The notes beneath the pieces were generated by a model. It saw only the letters and a list, made by a program, of their open reading frames with translations, was not told the origin of the DNA and did not search any database. A DNA stretch of 64,000 bases, taken from the NCBI RefSeq assembly GCF_001939065.1, contig NZ_MPSZ01000003.1:1-64000 (forward strand), in the 5' to 3' direction. Below are positions 1 to 9,348 of the stretch, one piece after another. A program made the position numbers and the translations under genes. Position 1 is the stretch's first letter; each line of letters opens with the position of its first letter. Origin of the DNA: Exiguobacterium indicum HHS 31. GTDB lineage: Bacteria > Bacillota > Bacilli > Exiguobacteriales > Exiguobacteriaceae.

Positions 1-162
1 CTAAATTAATAACTACTAACTAACTTAACTAGTATAGACTATACTAGTATTACTAATTAATTAAAGTTATAATACAACTAAATTATTTAATTAAACGTAA
101 CTAAAACTAAACTAGTATTAGTAGTTTGTTTTGACTTTTTGAAATCCTAAGACTTCAGGGTA
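1..162. other. AT-rich non-coding stretch beyond tmRNA 3' end
   Basis: No gene is seen. The first 130 bases are almost only A and T, with scattered CTA/TAG/TAAC words and three copies of ACTAGTAT or its near match. No T-tract hairpin typical of a tmRNA terminator is obvious, so where ssrA transcription stops is unclear. Such extreme composition directly downstream of ssrA, a favoured integration site for mobile elements, may be a boundary scar, but no integrase or att duplication is visible here. Confidence 0.6.
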
Positions 163-518
163 TGGAGACGGTGGGAGTCGAACCCACGTCCGAAGGCATC
201 GTATACTTAAGCTTCTACGTGTGTAGTCAATTTATTGGGATCTCGTCGTCAGGCTGCCAATTGACAGGCGTCCGTCCGACCAGTCTGATTCCATCTCTTC
301 TCTTTCCCTCCAGACGGAAAGGTCCAAGCGTAGCCTGTTTAAAGTGAGACCCTAGAAATCAGCCGACCAGGCGACAGCTGCTAGGATCCGCAGTTGCTAT
401 TACGCTGCTGCGAGTTGTGTGTTAGTTTTGCCAGTTATGGCTGGTGCGTTTTAACGAGGCCGACCCCTCGACACGCCACAGAAGACCGAACTACCCCCGT
501 CGAATCCGTAACGTCCCC
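163..518 (-). ncRNA. ssrA: transfer-messenger RNA (tmRNA)
   Basis: tmRNA rescues ribosomes stalled on broken mRNAs by acting first as an alanyl-tRNA and then as a short message that adds a degradation tag. The 5' end reads GGGGACGTTACGGATTCGAC and the 3' end has the T-arm GGTTCGACTCCC followed by CGTCTCC, which pairs with GGGGACG to close the tRNA-like acceptor stem. The tag frame lies at 400-432 and encodes GKTNTQLAAA followed by two stops (TAA TAG), a short tag with the usual Leu-Ala-Ala-Ala end recognised by ClpXP. CCA is not encoded: the base after the acceptor stem is the discriminator A and then TAC. Its protein partner smpB lies immediately upstream in the same direction. Confidence 0.97.
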
Positions 519-535
519 AAGATAATAAATTGGGG
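515..535 (-). other. hairpin joining tmRNA leader and mature 5' end
   Basis: On the minus strand CCCCAA, a 9-base loop, then TTGGGG form a six-pair stem. The last four G residues are the first four bases of mature tmRNA (GGGGACG), so the leader can mask the acceptor stem strand before RNase P processing. The pairing is read directly; a biological effect is inferred. Confidence 0.5.
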
Positions 536-551
536 CTTTCCGAATACTAAT

Positions 552-580
552 ATTCTAGCAGAAAAGTGTTACGGGTTCAA
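552..580 (-). promoter_or_regulatory. sigma-A promoter of ssrA
   Basis: TTGAAC, a 17-base spacer and TAGAAT lie just upstream of the tmRNA 5' end. The -35 box overlaps the smpB stop codon. Transcription would start near 545, leaving a leader of about 25 bases for RNase P to remove. Confidence 0.75.
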
Positions 581-1047
581 TACTTTTGCTTATCACGAAG
601 TGCCCGCTCGATATCACGCTTCGCATCCTTCTTCTTCAGGTCTTCGCGTTTATCGAATTTTTTCTTCCCGCGTCCGAGTCCGATCAAGCATTTCGCGTAC
701 CCGTTCTTGATGTAGACTTTGAGCGGTACGATCGTATAACCGTCCCGTGAGACCGCACCGATCAAGTTCGCGATCTGTTTCTTGTGCAGCAACAGTTTTC
801 GTGGGCGGAGCTGTTCATGGTTGTACCGGTTCCCCTGTTCGAAGTGGGCGATGTTCGAGTTCCAAAGAATCGCTTCTCCCCCGTCGAACCGGACGAATGC
901 ATCCCCGATACTGATCTTTCCTTTACGGACCGATTTGATTTCCGTTCCCGTCAAGACGAGACCGGCTTCAATCGTATCCTCGATCGCATAATCGAACGAG
1001 GCTCGTTTGTTGTTTGCTAAGACTTTCGAATCTGTTCCCTTTGGCAT
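577..1047 (-). CDS. smpB: SsrA-binding protein SmpB
   Basis: SmpB binds the tRNA-like part of tmRNA and delivers it to stalled ribosomes, its tail occupying the empty mRNA channel. The 156-residue product has the usual family length. It contains the oligonucleotide-binding barrel core ([13 protein letters not shown] near residue 30, [15 protein letters not shown] near residue 125) and the strongly basic C-terminal tail that folds on the ribosome. It is the last protein gene of the est-rnr-smpB run, with ssrA directly behind it, the conserved Bacillales order. The Shine-Dalgarno sequence is weak (GTGGTGAAC), so translation may depend on the upstream rnr message. Confidence 0.97.
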   Translation of the reverse strand: MPKGTDSKVLANNKRASFDYAIEDTIEAGLVLTGTEIKSVRKGKISIGDAFVRFDGGEAILWNSNIAHFEQGNRYNHEQLRPRKLLLHKKQIANLIGAVSRDGYTIVPLKVYIKNGYAKCLIGLGRGKKKFDKREDLKKKDAKRDIERALRDKQKY

Positions 1048-1079
1048 GTTCGTTCACCACATTTCCGATGCGGAAGCGC

Positions 1080-3440
1080 TTATTTGCGCTTCCGTTTCTT
1101 ATTCGAGACCGCCTTATGGAACGGCGGTTTATCCTTTTTATCTTTCAGCGCGAAGCCTTTGCCTTTTGACTGGTCCTTCGACTTGCCTGGACGTTTTGAC
1201 TTGCCACGACGATCATCTTTCTTCTTGTCGTCACGTTTTTGTCCCGGACGTCCACCGCTTGAGCGGATCGTCTTCGACTCGAACCGTTTCTTCGGTTGCC
1301 GTTCTGGCATCCCGACGACGCTGAAGTCGATCGTTCGTTCATCGATGTTGACGTTCGTGACCTTGATCTCGACGACATCCCCAATCCGGAACTGTTGCTT
1401 CGTCCGCTCACCGATCAGCTGATAGTTCGCTTCATCGTAGCGATAGAAGTCATCCGTCATCGCTTGGATGTGGACGAGTCCTTCGATCGTGTTCGGCAAT
1501 TCGACGAACATTCCGAAGTTCGTCACGCCGCTGACGACGCCTTCAAACGTCTCACCGATGTGTTGCTCCATATATTCTGCTTTCTTCAACGCATTCGTTT
1601 CTCGCTCGGCGTCAACGGCACGACGCTCGCGTTTTGACGAATGATCGGCGATTTCCGGTAAGATTTCCGAGTAACGATCTTGCGTCTTTTGTGACTTGTC
1701 GTTATATATGACATATTCACGGAGCAGACGGTGAACCATTAAGTCTGGGTAACGACGAATCGGTGACGTGAAGTGCGTATAGTAGTCTGTCGACAGACCG
1801 AAGTGACCGATCGGTTCGATGTCGTATTTCGCTTGTTGGAGCGAACGGAGCATAACCGTACTGACGACCGCTTCTTCTGGCTCCCCTTCGACAGCGTTGA
1901 GGATCGATTGCAACGTTTTCGGTGCAACTGACTCACCCTTGCGTTCGACGTTGATCCCGAAGTTACCGATGAACTTGAAGAACGTATCAAGACGTTCAGC
2001 TTTTGGCTCATCGTGAATCCGGTACATGAACGGCAGTTTTTGACGCTGAATGTGCTCCGCGACCGTTTCGTTCGCTGCGAGCATGAACTCTTCGATCAGC
2101 TTCTCGGCGACCGACCGTTCACGAAGAATGATTTCACTTGTTTTGCCTTCTTCGTTGACGAGAACCTTCGCTTCTGGGAAGTCGAAGTTGATCGCTCCGC
2201 GACGTGAGCGACGTTCGCGCAGGATTGCTGCGAGTTCCGCCATCTTATCGAAGTATTCGACGAGATCTTGGTACTTCGCAATCACTTCTTCATCTTCGCG
2301 TTCGATGATTTTCCGGACGTCCGTGTATGTCATCCGTTCCGTCGTCTTGATGACACTCTGGAAGATCTCATGGTTGACGACAGCTCCGTTCGCATCGATT
2401 TCCATGATACAGCTGAGCGTCAAACGATCGACGTGCGGGTTGAGCGAACAGATTCCGTTCGATAGACGGTGCGGAATCATCGGGATGACGCGGTCGACGA
2501 GATAAACACTCGTTCCGCGCTCACGCGCTTCTTCGTCGAGTGCTGAATCTTCTTTGACGTAATGCGAGACGTCGGCGATGTGGACACCAAGCTCGAAGTT
2601 GCCGTTCGCTAACTTTTTTACGTGAACCGCATCATCGAGGTCTTTTGCGTCTGCCCCGTCGATCGTCACCGTCAATTCGTTTCGTAGATCGACACGTCCG
2701 ACTAGATCCTTCTCATCGATCTGATCCGGTACGGCGTTCGCCTCAGCGATCGCTTCCGGTGAGAAGTCGACATTGATGCCGTGCTTATGGACGATCGACA
2801 AAATATCGACGCCTGGGTCATTCTTGTGACCAATGATTTTCAAGACTTTTGCCGTTCCGGCGTAGCGACCGTCCGGATACTTCGTGATCCGGGCGAGGAC
2901 TTTATGACCATCGACGGCACCAAGTGTATCGTCGTTCGCGACGACCGGTAAGAACGTTAGCTTCGTATCATCCGGTTCGATATAAGCGATCGATTCGATC
3001 CGTCCTTTGGGACTGACGAACGTTCCGACGAAATCAGCTGGTCCGCGTGAGAGAATCTTGAGCAGTTTCCCTTCACGACGGTCACCGCCGTTTGACTCGG
3101 CAAACACTTTGACGAGGACACGGTCGCCGTTATAGACGTTCTTCAGTTCCGGTGCCGGTAAGAAGATATCGCCTTCTGAGCCGTCTTCCGGTGAGACGAA
3201 ACCGAACCCGCGTTGGTGGACGGAAATCTTCCCTGCGACTTGACCGATTTGCGCGAGCGTTCCGTATTTGTTCGAGCGTGTCCGGGCGATCAACGCTTCG
3301 TCTTCCATCGCGTTCAGCGTTCGGATCAATTCCTTGAATGCTTCCGTATCCGCTAGTTCTAGTTTTTTCGTTAATTGATCAATCGACAACGGACGTTCTT
3401 CCGTCGTGATGACCGTTAGTATTCGTTCACGTAATTCCAA
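1080..3440 (-). CDS. rnr: ribonuclease R (3'-5' exoribonuclease)
   Basis: RNase R degrades structured RNA processively from the 3' end and works with SmpB-tmRNA to clear non-stop messages. The 786-residue protein has a winged-helix N-terminus, cold-shock-type RNA-binding folds (GFGFVSPE near residue 80), the RNB catalytic domain with the metal-binding DAKDLDDAV motif near residue 265, an S1 domain near residues 630-705 and a lysine/arginine-rich tail typical of RNase R and absent from RNase II. The start codon is TTG, chosen because GGAGGTGTCACG sits at correct distance; translating from it gives the conserved N-terminus. It lies 14 bases after est and 32 bases before smpB, so co-transcription is likely. 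Confidence 0.97.
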   Translation of the reverse strand: MELRERILTVITTEERPLSIDQLTKKLELADTEAFKELIRTLNAMEDEALIARTRSNKYGTLAQIGQVAGKISVHQRGFGFVSPEDGSEGDIFLPAPELKNVYNGDRVLVKVFAESNGGDRREGKLLKILSRGPADFVGTFVSPKGRIESIAYIEPDDTKLTFLPVVANDDTLGAVDGHKVLARITKYPDGRYAGTAKVLKIIGHKNDPGVDILSIVHKHGINVDFSPEAIAEANAVPDQIDEKDLVGRVDLRNELTVTIDGADAKDLDDAVHVKKLANGNFELGVHIADVSHYVKEDSALDEEARERGTSVYLVDRVIPMIPHRLSNGICSLNPHVDRLTLSCIMEIDANGAVVNHEIFQSVIKTTERMTYTDVRKIIEREDEEVIAKYQDLVEYFDKMAELAAILRERRSRRGAINFDFPEAKVLVNEEGKTSEIILRERSVAEKLIEEFMLAANETVAEHIQRQKLPFMYRIHDEPKAERLDTFFKFIGNFGINVERKGESVAPKTLQSILNAVEGEPEEAVVSTVMLRSLQQAKYDIEPIGHFGLSTDYYTHFTSPIRRYPDLMVHRLLREYVIYNDKSQKTQDRYSEILPEIADHSSKRERRAVDAERETNALKKAEYMEQHIGETFEGVVSGVTNFGMFVELPNTIEGLVHIQAMTDDFYRYDEANYQLIGERTKQQFRIGDVVEIKVTNVNIDERTIDFSVVGMPERQPKKRFESKTIRSSGGRPGQKRDDKKKDDRRGKSKRPGKSKDQSKGKGFALKDKKDKPPFHKAVSNKKRKRK

Positions 3441-3454
3441 CGTGACACCTCCAG

Positions 3455-4195
3455 TTACTTGCTCCAGTTCAATGACTCCAGGAAGTCCAAGATGTCAGAG
3501 TGGAGCTGGTCTTTTTCTTTGTCGAGCGTAATGACGTGACCTGAGTTCTCATACCAGATCAGCTCTTTTTGGAAGGCACTGACTCCATCATGGATGATGT
3601 TCGCGGAGTCGGTGTTGATCATGTGATCATTGCGCGCTTGGACGACGAGCGTCGGTGCGTAGACGTCCTCGAGCGAATCGCGTGTCTCGCGCAGCAGTTC
3701 CTGTAAGTCCTTCAAGGTCGGCATCGGTTCGAAGGACGCCATCTCGTGGTCGATCTCTTCTTGCGATTTGCCTTCTCGCTTCTTGAATTCTCGTGCGTAC
3801 TCGGTGACTCCTGCATACATGACTTCTTCACTTTTGATGTAGGCGGGTGCACACATCGGGATGACCGCTTTGACCGGACGGTTCATCGATAACTTCAACG
3901 ACATGACGCCACCGAGCGACAGTCCGCAAACGGCGATTTCGTCATAACCTTTATCGACAAGTTCCTGATATCCGGCAAGGACATCCTGCCACCAGTCGGC
4001 TGGCCCGGTCTTCGTCAGCTCTTCGGGTGGGGCAGCGTGCCCTTTATATTGTGGTGCGAGGGACGTATAGCCCTGCTTCTGTAAATAGCGACCGAGGATG
4101 CGGACATCCGCGCTCGATCCCGTGAATCCGTGTAATAGTAAAACGGCACGTGGGCCGGCTTCGAAAAAGAATGGTTTTGGTAAAGTGATTTTCAT
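3455..4195 (-). CDS. est: carboxylesterase, alpha/beta hydrolase (Est30/YvaK type)
   Basis: A 246-residue single-domain alpha/beta hydrolase expected to cleave short-chain carboxylic esters in the cytoplasm. The oxyanion segment HGFTGS is near residue 22, the nucleophile elbow GLSLGG near residue 94, the acid in ARNDHMI near residue 194 and the histidine in NSGHVITL near residue 224. No signal peptide is present. Its place between secG and rnr is the conserved Bacillales arrangement and its length fits the Geobacillus Est30 family. The physiological substrate is unknown. Transcription probably begins in the short gap behind the secG terminator. Confidence 0.93.
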   Translation of the reverse strand: MKITLPKPFFFEAGPRAVLLLHGFTGSSADVRILGRYLQKQGYTSLAPQYKGHAAPPEELTKTGPADWWQDVLAGYQELVDKGYDEIAVCGLSLGGVMSLKLSMNRPVKAVIPMCAPAYIKSEEVMYAGVTEYAREFKKREGKSQEEIDHEMASFEPMPTLKDLQELLRETRDSLEDVYAPTLVVQARNDHMINTDSANIIHDGVSAFQKELIWYENSGHVITLDKEKDQLHSDILDFLESLNWSK

Positions 4196-4255
4196 AAAAT
4201 GATTCCCCCTCTAACTCTATACCCCATATCCGGAAAAAATGAATATCGAGAAATA

Positions 4256-4290
4256 CAAAAAACGACAGCGCGATCATACGGCTGTCGTTT
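4256..4290 (-). terminator. intrinsic terminator after secG
   Basis: On the minus strand AAACGACAGC and GCTGTCGTTT form a ten-pair stem followed by a T-run. It separates secG from est. Confidence 0.85.
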
Positions 4291-4296
4291 CAATGC

Positions 4297-4530
4297 TCAC
4301 TTATAAAAAGCGACGAGTAACGCCAAGATGAAGAGTAATGCTCCTAAGATAGACGCCACACGATTTAGGACCGCATCCAAGCCACGAGCTTTTTGGCGAC
4401 CAAATAATTGTTCTGCTCCACCCGTCAATGCTCCGAGTCCGGTCGTACGACCCGACATCAATAGAACGACGATGATGAGAAGAACGGAAACGACGATGAG
4501 GCCGACAAGAGCCACGTTATGAATGATCAT
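4297..4530 (-). CDS. secG: protein translocase subunit SecG
   Basis: SecG is the small auxiliary subunit of the SecYEG membrane channel and helps SecA-driven export. The 77-residue product has two hydrophobic helices (about residues 3-23 and 55-75) flanking the conserved loop MSGRTTGLGALTGGAEQLFG. The open frame extends further upstream, but the start at 4530 is preferred because GGAGGATC precedes it and the length then matches the family. It is monocistronic, with its own promoter and terminator. Confidence 0.95.
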   Translation of the reverse strand: MIIHNVALVGLIVVSVLLIIVVLLMSGRTTGLGALTGGAEQLFGRQKARGLDAVLNRVASILGALLFILALLVAFYK

Positions 4531-4564
4531 CGATGATCCTCCTTCAGTAATATACGCTTCTTTC

Positions 4565-4593
4565 ATTATAGAGAAAAACAAGTACGGGAACAA
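4565..4593 (-). promoter_or_regulatory. sigma-A promoter of secG
   Basis: TTGTTC, 17 bases, then a perfect TATAAT, about 35 bases before the secG start codon. Confidence 0.75.
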
Positions 4594-4635
4594 GGAATAG
4601 ATTTAGGAACTTTTACCTGCCTGCTCCCCCTGACG

Positions 4636-4669
4636 AAAAAGAGACACCTGAATCGTCGACTCAGGTGTC
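4636..4669 (-). terminator. terminator of the ribose operon
   Basis: GACACCTGA and TCAGGTGTC form a nine-pair stem followed on the minus strand by CTCTTTTTC, just after the rbsB stop codon. Confidence 0.85.
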
Positions 4670-4677
4670 CTGTCTTC

Positions 4678-5595
4678 TTATTGTTTAATCAATTCGAGGT
4701 CGACTGGGATGTTCTTCTCGACTGTTTCACCTTTGAGGTGCTTGATCGCTGTCTCGACACCCATCTTCCCGATCTCAGTCGGTTTTTGAGCGATTGTTCC
4801 TGCCATTTTTCCGTCTTTGACAGCTTTGACGGCATCATCCGTCGCATCGAAGCCGATGACTTTGACATCGTTCAGACCCGCTGCTTTTAATGCTTCAACC
4901 GCACCGAGTGCCATCTCATCATTGTGTGCGAAGACGGCTTTGATGTCTTTGTTGTTCTGGAGGATGTTCTCCATGACCGACAAGCCTTTTGCCCGGTCGA
5001 AGTTTGCTGCTTGTTTTGCGACGACGTCAAGTTTACCGTCGACTGCTTCATGGAACCCTTTACCACGGTCGCGTGTTGCGGATGCTCCTGGAATCCCTTC
5101 GAGCTCTACGACTTTTGCTTTGTCGCCGACGAGTTCGATCATATATTCACCTGCTTGTTTCCCACCCGCGACGTTATCTGACGCGATGTGTGCGACGACG
5201 TCGCCTGCTTCTGCATTCCGGTCAACTGTGATGACGGGGATGTTCGCATCGTTCGCTGTTTGGACGGCTGCACCGACTGCTGCTGAATCCGTTGGGTTGA
5301 TCAAGATGAGATCGACTTTCTTTTGAACCATGTCTTCGATGTCGCTTGCTTGTTTTGCCGCATCATCTTGTGCATCTGCGACTTGAAGAGTTGCACCTTG
5401 TGCTTTTGCTTCTTGTTCTGCCCCTTCTTTTAACGAGACGAAGAATGGGTTATTGAGGGTTGAAATCGAAAGACCGATCTTGAAGTCCTTCGTCTTCTTC
5501 TTCGCATCACCATTGTTGCTGCCTGGCTGTTCCGTCGAACAGGCGGCTGCGAAGACCATTAGTGCCATCATGACGACTGCAAGTAGTTTTTTCAT
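4678..5595 (-). CDS. rbsB: ribose ABC transporter, substrate-binding lipoprotein
   Basis: RbsB captures ribose outside the membrane and delivers it to RbsC. The 305-residue protein starts with a lipoprotein signal peptide (VFAAAC, lipidated cysteine near residue 19) and continues as a type-I periplasmic-binding fold (KIGLSISTLNNPFF, DRNAEAGDVVAHIASDN, FAHNDEMALGAVEAL, GFDATDDAVKAV). It is the last gene of the rbs operon, 27 bases after rbsC, and is followed by a strong terminator, the order seen in Bacillus subtilis. Confidence 0.96.
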   Translation of the reverse strand: MKKLLAVVMMALMVFAAACSTEQPGSNNGDAKKKTKDFKIGLSISTLNNPFFVSLKEGAEQEAKAQGATLQVADAQDDAAKQASDIEDMVQKKVDLILINPTDSAAVGAAVQTANDANIPVITVDRNAEAGDVVAHIASDNVAGGKQAGEYMIELVGDKAKVVELEGIPGASATRDRGKGFHEAVDGKLDVVAKQAANFDRAKGLSVMENILQNNKDIKAVFAHNDEMALGAVEALKAAGLNDVKVIGFDATDDAVKAVKDGKMAGTIAQKPTEIGKMGVETAIKHLKGETVEKNIPVDLELIKQ

Positions 5596-5622
5596 CTGTA
5601 GATCCTCCTTTTTGAGTGTGGG

Positions 5623-6591
5623 TTACGCTGCTTGTTTCCGGTCCGCGAGTACCGCGAACAAAATGACTAAACCTTTGACGACGAGTTGGAAGAACGAGGA
5701 GACACCAAGCAAGTTGAGTCCATTGTTCAGTGTTCCGATGATCAAGGCACCAATCAAGGTACCGACAATCCAGCCACGACCACCTGACAGGCTCGTCCCA
5801 CCAAGGACGACCGCTGCGATGGCGTCGAGTTCATACGATGTCCCCGCCGTCGGTTGTGCCGAGTTCAGACGGGACGTCAGGATGATGCCGGCAAGTGCTG
5901 CCATCAACCCTGAGAGTGAGTAGATCATGATTTTGACTTTATTGACTTGAATCCCCATTAACTTCGCTGCTTCTTCGTTGCCACCGATCGCATACGTATA
6001 ACGACCGAACGTCGTCTTCTTCAAGATGAAGTAGAGGACCGCGAAGGCGATCAACATCGTCAGGACCGGTACCGGGAAGATCCAGAAGTAACCGCGTCCG
6101 AACAATTCGAACCAGCCACCTTGGCTCAGACCAGTGATTGGTTTCCCGTCCGTATAGACGAGCGTCAATCCGCGGAAGATCGTCATCGTCGCGAGTGTCG
6201 CGATGAATGGTGCGACTTTTCCGAGTGAGATGACCATCCCGTTCAAGGCACCCATGACGGCTCCGACGATCAGACCAGCCAGAACAGCAATCAACGCTGA
6301 CGTTCCGTCCGTCATCAGACCCGCGACGAAGGCGGACGAGAGCGCGAGAATCGATCCGACTGATAGATCAATCCCACCCGTCAGAATGACGAACGTCATC
6401 CCGAAGGCAATCAAGGCATTGATCGAGACTTGCCGTAAGATGTTAAATAAATTATTCAGTGTTAAAAAGTCCGGTTCCATGATCGAGACGACGAGGACGA
6501 TCGCGAACAATCCTGCGAGTGGTCCAAGCTTTTGTCCGATCCCAAGACGTCTCGGTTTTGCTTCCGTTACCTTGCCTTGCATCAATTCCAT
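5623..6591 (-). CDS. rbsC: ribose ABC transporter permease
   Basis: RbsC forms the membrane channel for ribose. The 322-residue product has multiple hydrophobic segments and the motifs FVILTGGIDLSVGS and AVVLGGTSLSGGRG typical of BPD_transp_2 permeases. The start is placed at 6591 because AGGAGG, contained in the last codons of rbsA, lies eight bases upstream; the rbsA stop TGA and this ATG are separated by one base, suggesting translational coupling. Confidence 0.96.
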   Translation of the reverse strand: MELMQGKVTEAKPRRLGIGQKLGPLAGLFAIVLVVSIMEPDFLTLNNLFNILRQVSINALIAFGMTFVILTGGIDLSVGSILALSSAFVAGLMTDGTSALIAVLAGLIVGAVMGALNGMVISLGKVAPFIATLATMTIFRGLTLVYTDGKPITGLSQGGWFELFGRGYFWIFPVPVLTMLIAFAVLYFILKKTTFGRYTYAIGGNEEAAKLMGIQVNKVKIMIYSLSGLMAALAGIILTSRLNSAQPTAGTSYELDAIAAVVLGGTSLSGGRGWIVGTLIGALIIGTLNNGLNLLGVSSFFQLVVKGLVILFAVLADRKQAA

Positions 6592-6592
6592 A

Positions 6593-8071
6593 TCATTGTC
6601 CTCCTGTCGCAAGTGTCATGATGCTTTCTTGCGTCGCTTCCTGTCGTGTCAACATGCCGCTCATCTTGCCCTCTCGCATGACGTAGACCCGGTCGCTCAT
6701 CCCGAGAATCTCCGGGAGGTCCGAGCTGACCATGATGATCGCGACACCCGCCGCAGCGAGTTCGTTCATGATGAGATAAATCTCTTTCTTCGCCCCGACG
6801 TCGACACCACGTGTCGGTTCGTCGAGGATCAAGACTTTCGGTTGTGTCCCGAGCCACTTCGCGAGGACGACCTTCTGTTGGTTCCCACCGGACAGTGACT
6901 TCGCCGGCTGGTCCATCGAACTGTGCCGGACCGAGAGCGACTTCAAGTATCCTTCTGCGAAATCACGTTCTGCCTGATCCTTGATGACACCGGATCTTGA
7001 TAACGAACGAATCGTCGGCAGTGAGATATTCTCACGTAGTGAAAAGTCGAGGAACAAGCCTTCGCCTTTACGGTCCTCGGTCAAAAAGCCGATGCCTTGG
7101 CGGATCGCATCGTACGGCGTCTTAATCTTCAGCGACTGTCCGTTCAGTTCAATCGTCCCGTCTTTCAGGCGATCGACCCCGAACAATCCGCGCATGACTT
7201 CCGTCCGCCCCGCGCCCATCAAACCAGAGAAGCCGATGATTTCACCCGCCTTGACGGAGAACGAGACATCGTAGAACCGTTTCCCGCTCGCCTGTTTGAC
7301 TTCAAGGACAGTCGCACCGATCGACACGTCACGATCCGGATACCGTTCGCCCATCTCACGACCAACCATCTCTCGGACGATCTGTTCGAACGATGTCTCA
7401 GGAATCGCGTGCGTAGAGACGGAGATCCCGTCCCGTAAGACGGTAATCCGGTCACAGAGCTCGAAGATTTCCTCCATCCGGTGTGAGATATAAACGATTG
7501 AGACACCTTGATTGCGTAGTGCCGTCGCGACGCTAAATAAGGCACGAATTTCCCGCTCCGTCAGTGCGGCTGTCGGTTCATCCATGATGATGACCTTCGC
7601 GTCCGTCATCAGAGCTTTTGCAATCTCGATCATCTGTTGTTGACCGACTGATAACGTCCGAGCGAGTTGATCGACGTCCATGAAAACATTCAATTCGGCG
7701 AGTTCTCGTTCTGCCTGGCGCTTCATTTCCCCTTGCTTGAGAATCCCGAAGCGTGACTTCAACTCCCGTCCGAGGAACAGATTCTCCGTCACCGTCAAAT
7801 CCGGGAGGATGTTCAGCTCCTGGTGGATGAAGGCGATCCCCGCTTCTTCGGCAAGTTTCGGATTCTTATATTCGACGTCCTGTCCATCGACGCGGATTGT
7901 ACCTGCGTCCGCTTTATGGACACCGGTCAAAATCTTCATCAGCGTCGATTTCCCGGCACCGTTCTCTCCCATCAAGGCATGGATCTCACCCGCAGCGAGT
8001 TCGAAGTCGACACCTTTGAGGACAGGGACGGGACCGAATGCTTTTTTGATACCTGTCATCTCGATACGCAT
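6593..8071 (-). CDS. rbsA: ribose ABC transporter, double ATPase
   Basis: RbsA is the cytoplasmic ATPase that powers ribose uptake. At 492 residues it has the two fused nucleotide-binding domains usual for this family. The first has Walker A GENGAGKS near residue 36, signature LSVGQQQM near residue 140 and Walker B VIIMDEPT. The second has the degenerate P-loop [10 protein letters not shown] near residue 285, signature LSGGNQQK near residue 395 and [12 protein letters not shown]. It lies between rbsD and rbsC in a tight operon. Confidence 0.96.
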   Translation of the reverse strand: MRIEMTGIKKAFGPVPVLKGVDFELAAGEIHALMGENGAGKSTLMKILTGVHKADAGTIRVDGQDVEYKNPKLAEEAGIAFIHQELNILPDLTVTENLFLGRELKSRFGILKQGEMKRQAERELAELNVFMDVDQLARTLSVGQQQMIEIAKALMTDAKVIIMDEPTAALTEREIRALFSVATALRNQGVSIVYISHRMEEIFELCDRITVLRDGISVSTHAIPETSFEQIVREMVGREMGERYPDRDVSIGATVLEVKQASGKRFYDVSFSVKAGEIIGFSGLMGAGRTEVMRGLFGVDRLKDGTIELNGQSLKIKTPYDAIRQGIGFLTEDRKGEGLFLDFSLRENISLPTIRSLSRSGVIKDQAERDFAEGYLKSLSVRHSSMDQPAKSLSGGNQQKVVLAKWLGTQPKVLILDEPTRGVDVGAKKEIYLIMNELAAAGVAIIMVSSDLPEILGMSDRVYVMREGKMSGMLTRQEATQESIMTLATGGQ

Positions 8072-8083
8072 CGCATGACCCCC

Positions 8084-8473
8084 TTAAAAGATTACGCCGG
8101 AATGGAAGATGACATTTGCGTACGGTGTCGCTTCCCCGGTCCGGATGATGACCTTCGCCTGCTGTGTCTGTTTCTTGAATTCCTCGTGCGTGACGAACGT
8201 CGTCTCGATCTTCATGGCTTCTAGTTGCTCGAGCACGTTCGGGTTCGCTTCTTTGATTTCCGTCGCCAGTGTCAGCTGTTCAATCGCCATGTCACCGGCG
8301 ACGACACGGACGACGTCGAGGAATGATGGTGTGCCGAGTTCCAGTGCTAAATCAATCCGTGCGACCCCATCTGGAATCGGTAAGCCGCAATCGGCGATGA
8401 CGATCGTATCGGTATGACCGAGATCAGTCAGGACTTTGCTAATATGACTGTTTAAGATACCGTTCTTCTTCAT
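8084..8473 (-). CDS. rbsD: D-ribose pyranase
   Basis: RbsD interconverts the pyranose and furanose forms of ribose so that RbsK can phosphorylate it. The 129-residue protein has the conserved N-terminus with the catalytic histidine in [17 protein letters not shown] near residue 20 and the C-terminal [16 protein letters not shown]. Its start overlaps the end of rbsK by four bases. Confidence 0.95.
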   Translation of the reverse strand: MKKNGILNSHISKVLTDLGHTDTIVIADCGLPIPDGVARIDLALELGTPSFLDVVRVVAGDMAIEQLTLATEIKEANPNVLEQLEAMKIETTFVTHEEFKKQTQQAKVIIRTGEATPYANVIFHSGVIF

Positions 8474-9348
8474 GCGTCTCCCTCCATCTGTTCCCGTGTC
8501 GGCATGCCACCTTGAGCGCCAAGCGCACGGATTGATAAGCCTGCTGCACGGTTCGCGAAGCGAATTGCTTCGACGAGCGATTGTCCTTCCGTTAACGCAA
8601 CGGCTAAGGCACCGTTGAACGTATCCCCTGCTCCTGTCGTATCGACGACGGTCGTCTCGATTGCTGGAATCGTCACGATCGACTCTCCATCGTAGAAGCG
8701 TGCGCCTCGACTGCCTTCGGTCACGATCAATTTATTCGGGTATTCCATGAGCCAATGTTCGATCGGTTGGTCTTGTCCGAAGATCAAACCACATTCATGT
8801 TCGTTTGGCGTTAAGTATGTGACGTGTTTAATCAATTCCGGACTGAGTGACATCGCCGGTGCTGGATTCAAGACGACTGGAATACCGGCTGCATGTGCTT
8901 CGCGAGCCACGGTCTCGACCGTTTCGATTGGAATCTCGAGCTGGAGTAAGATGATTTCACTGGCTGCGAGAATCGGTGCGAGTACGTCACTCGTAAACTG
9001 CACATGTTGATTGGCAGACTGAACGACGACGATCGAGTTATCGCCTTCAGCGAGCGTGATGTGTGCCGTTCCCGTCCGTTCACCTTCAATCGTTTGCAAG
9101 TGCGACGTCTGCACTCCTTGCGTCTTGAAGTTTTCGCGGATTGCTTCGCCGTTCGCGTCACTGCCGACGCAACCGATCATTTCGACCGTACTGCCGAGAC
9201 GCGCGACTGCGACCGCTTGGTTCGCACCCTTTCCGCCCGGTACGGTATGAAAGGCATCCCCGATGACTGTTTCGCCTGCACCTGGACGGCGTTTACTTTC
9301 GACGACGAGATCCATCGAGATACTACCGATGACACTGATTTGTTTCAT
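8470..9348 (-). CDS. rbsK: ribokinase
   Basis: RbsK phosphorylates D-ribose with ATP to ribose 5-phosphate in the cytoplasm. The 292-residue PfkB-family protein carries the N-terminal [15 protein letters not shown] signature near residue 38 and the C-terminal [13 protein letters not shown] motif near residue 235, whose aspartate is the catalytic base. Start and stop overlap neighbours by four bases on each side (rbsR and rbsD), so it is translationally coupled. Confidence 0.96.
   Translation of the reverse strand: MKQISVIGSISMDLVVESKRRPGAGETVIGDAFHTVPGGKGANQAVAVARLGSTVEMIGCVGSDANGEAIRENFKTQGVQTSHLQTIEGERTGTAHITLAEGDNSIVVVQSANQHVQFTSDVLAPILAASEIILLQLEIPIETVETVAREAHAAGIPVVLNPAPAMSLSPELIKHVTYLTPNEHECGLIFGQDQPIEHWLMEYPNKLIVTEGSRGARFYDGESIVTIPAIETTVVDTTGAGDTFNGALAVALTEGQSLVEAIRFANRAAGLSIRALGAQGGMPTREQMEGDA

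Noticed and set aside
6203-6898. 231-codon plus-strand open frame
   Set aside because: Antisense to rbsC and rbsA, no recognisable protein features or ribosome site.
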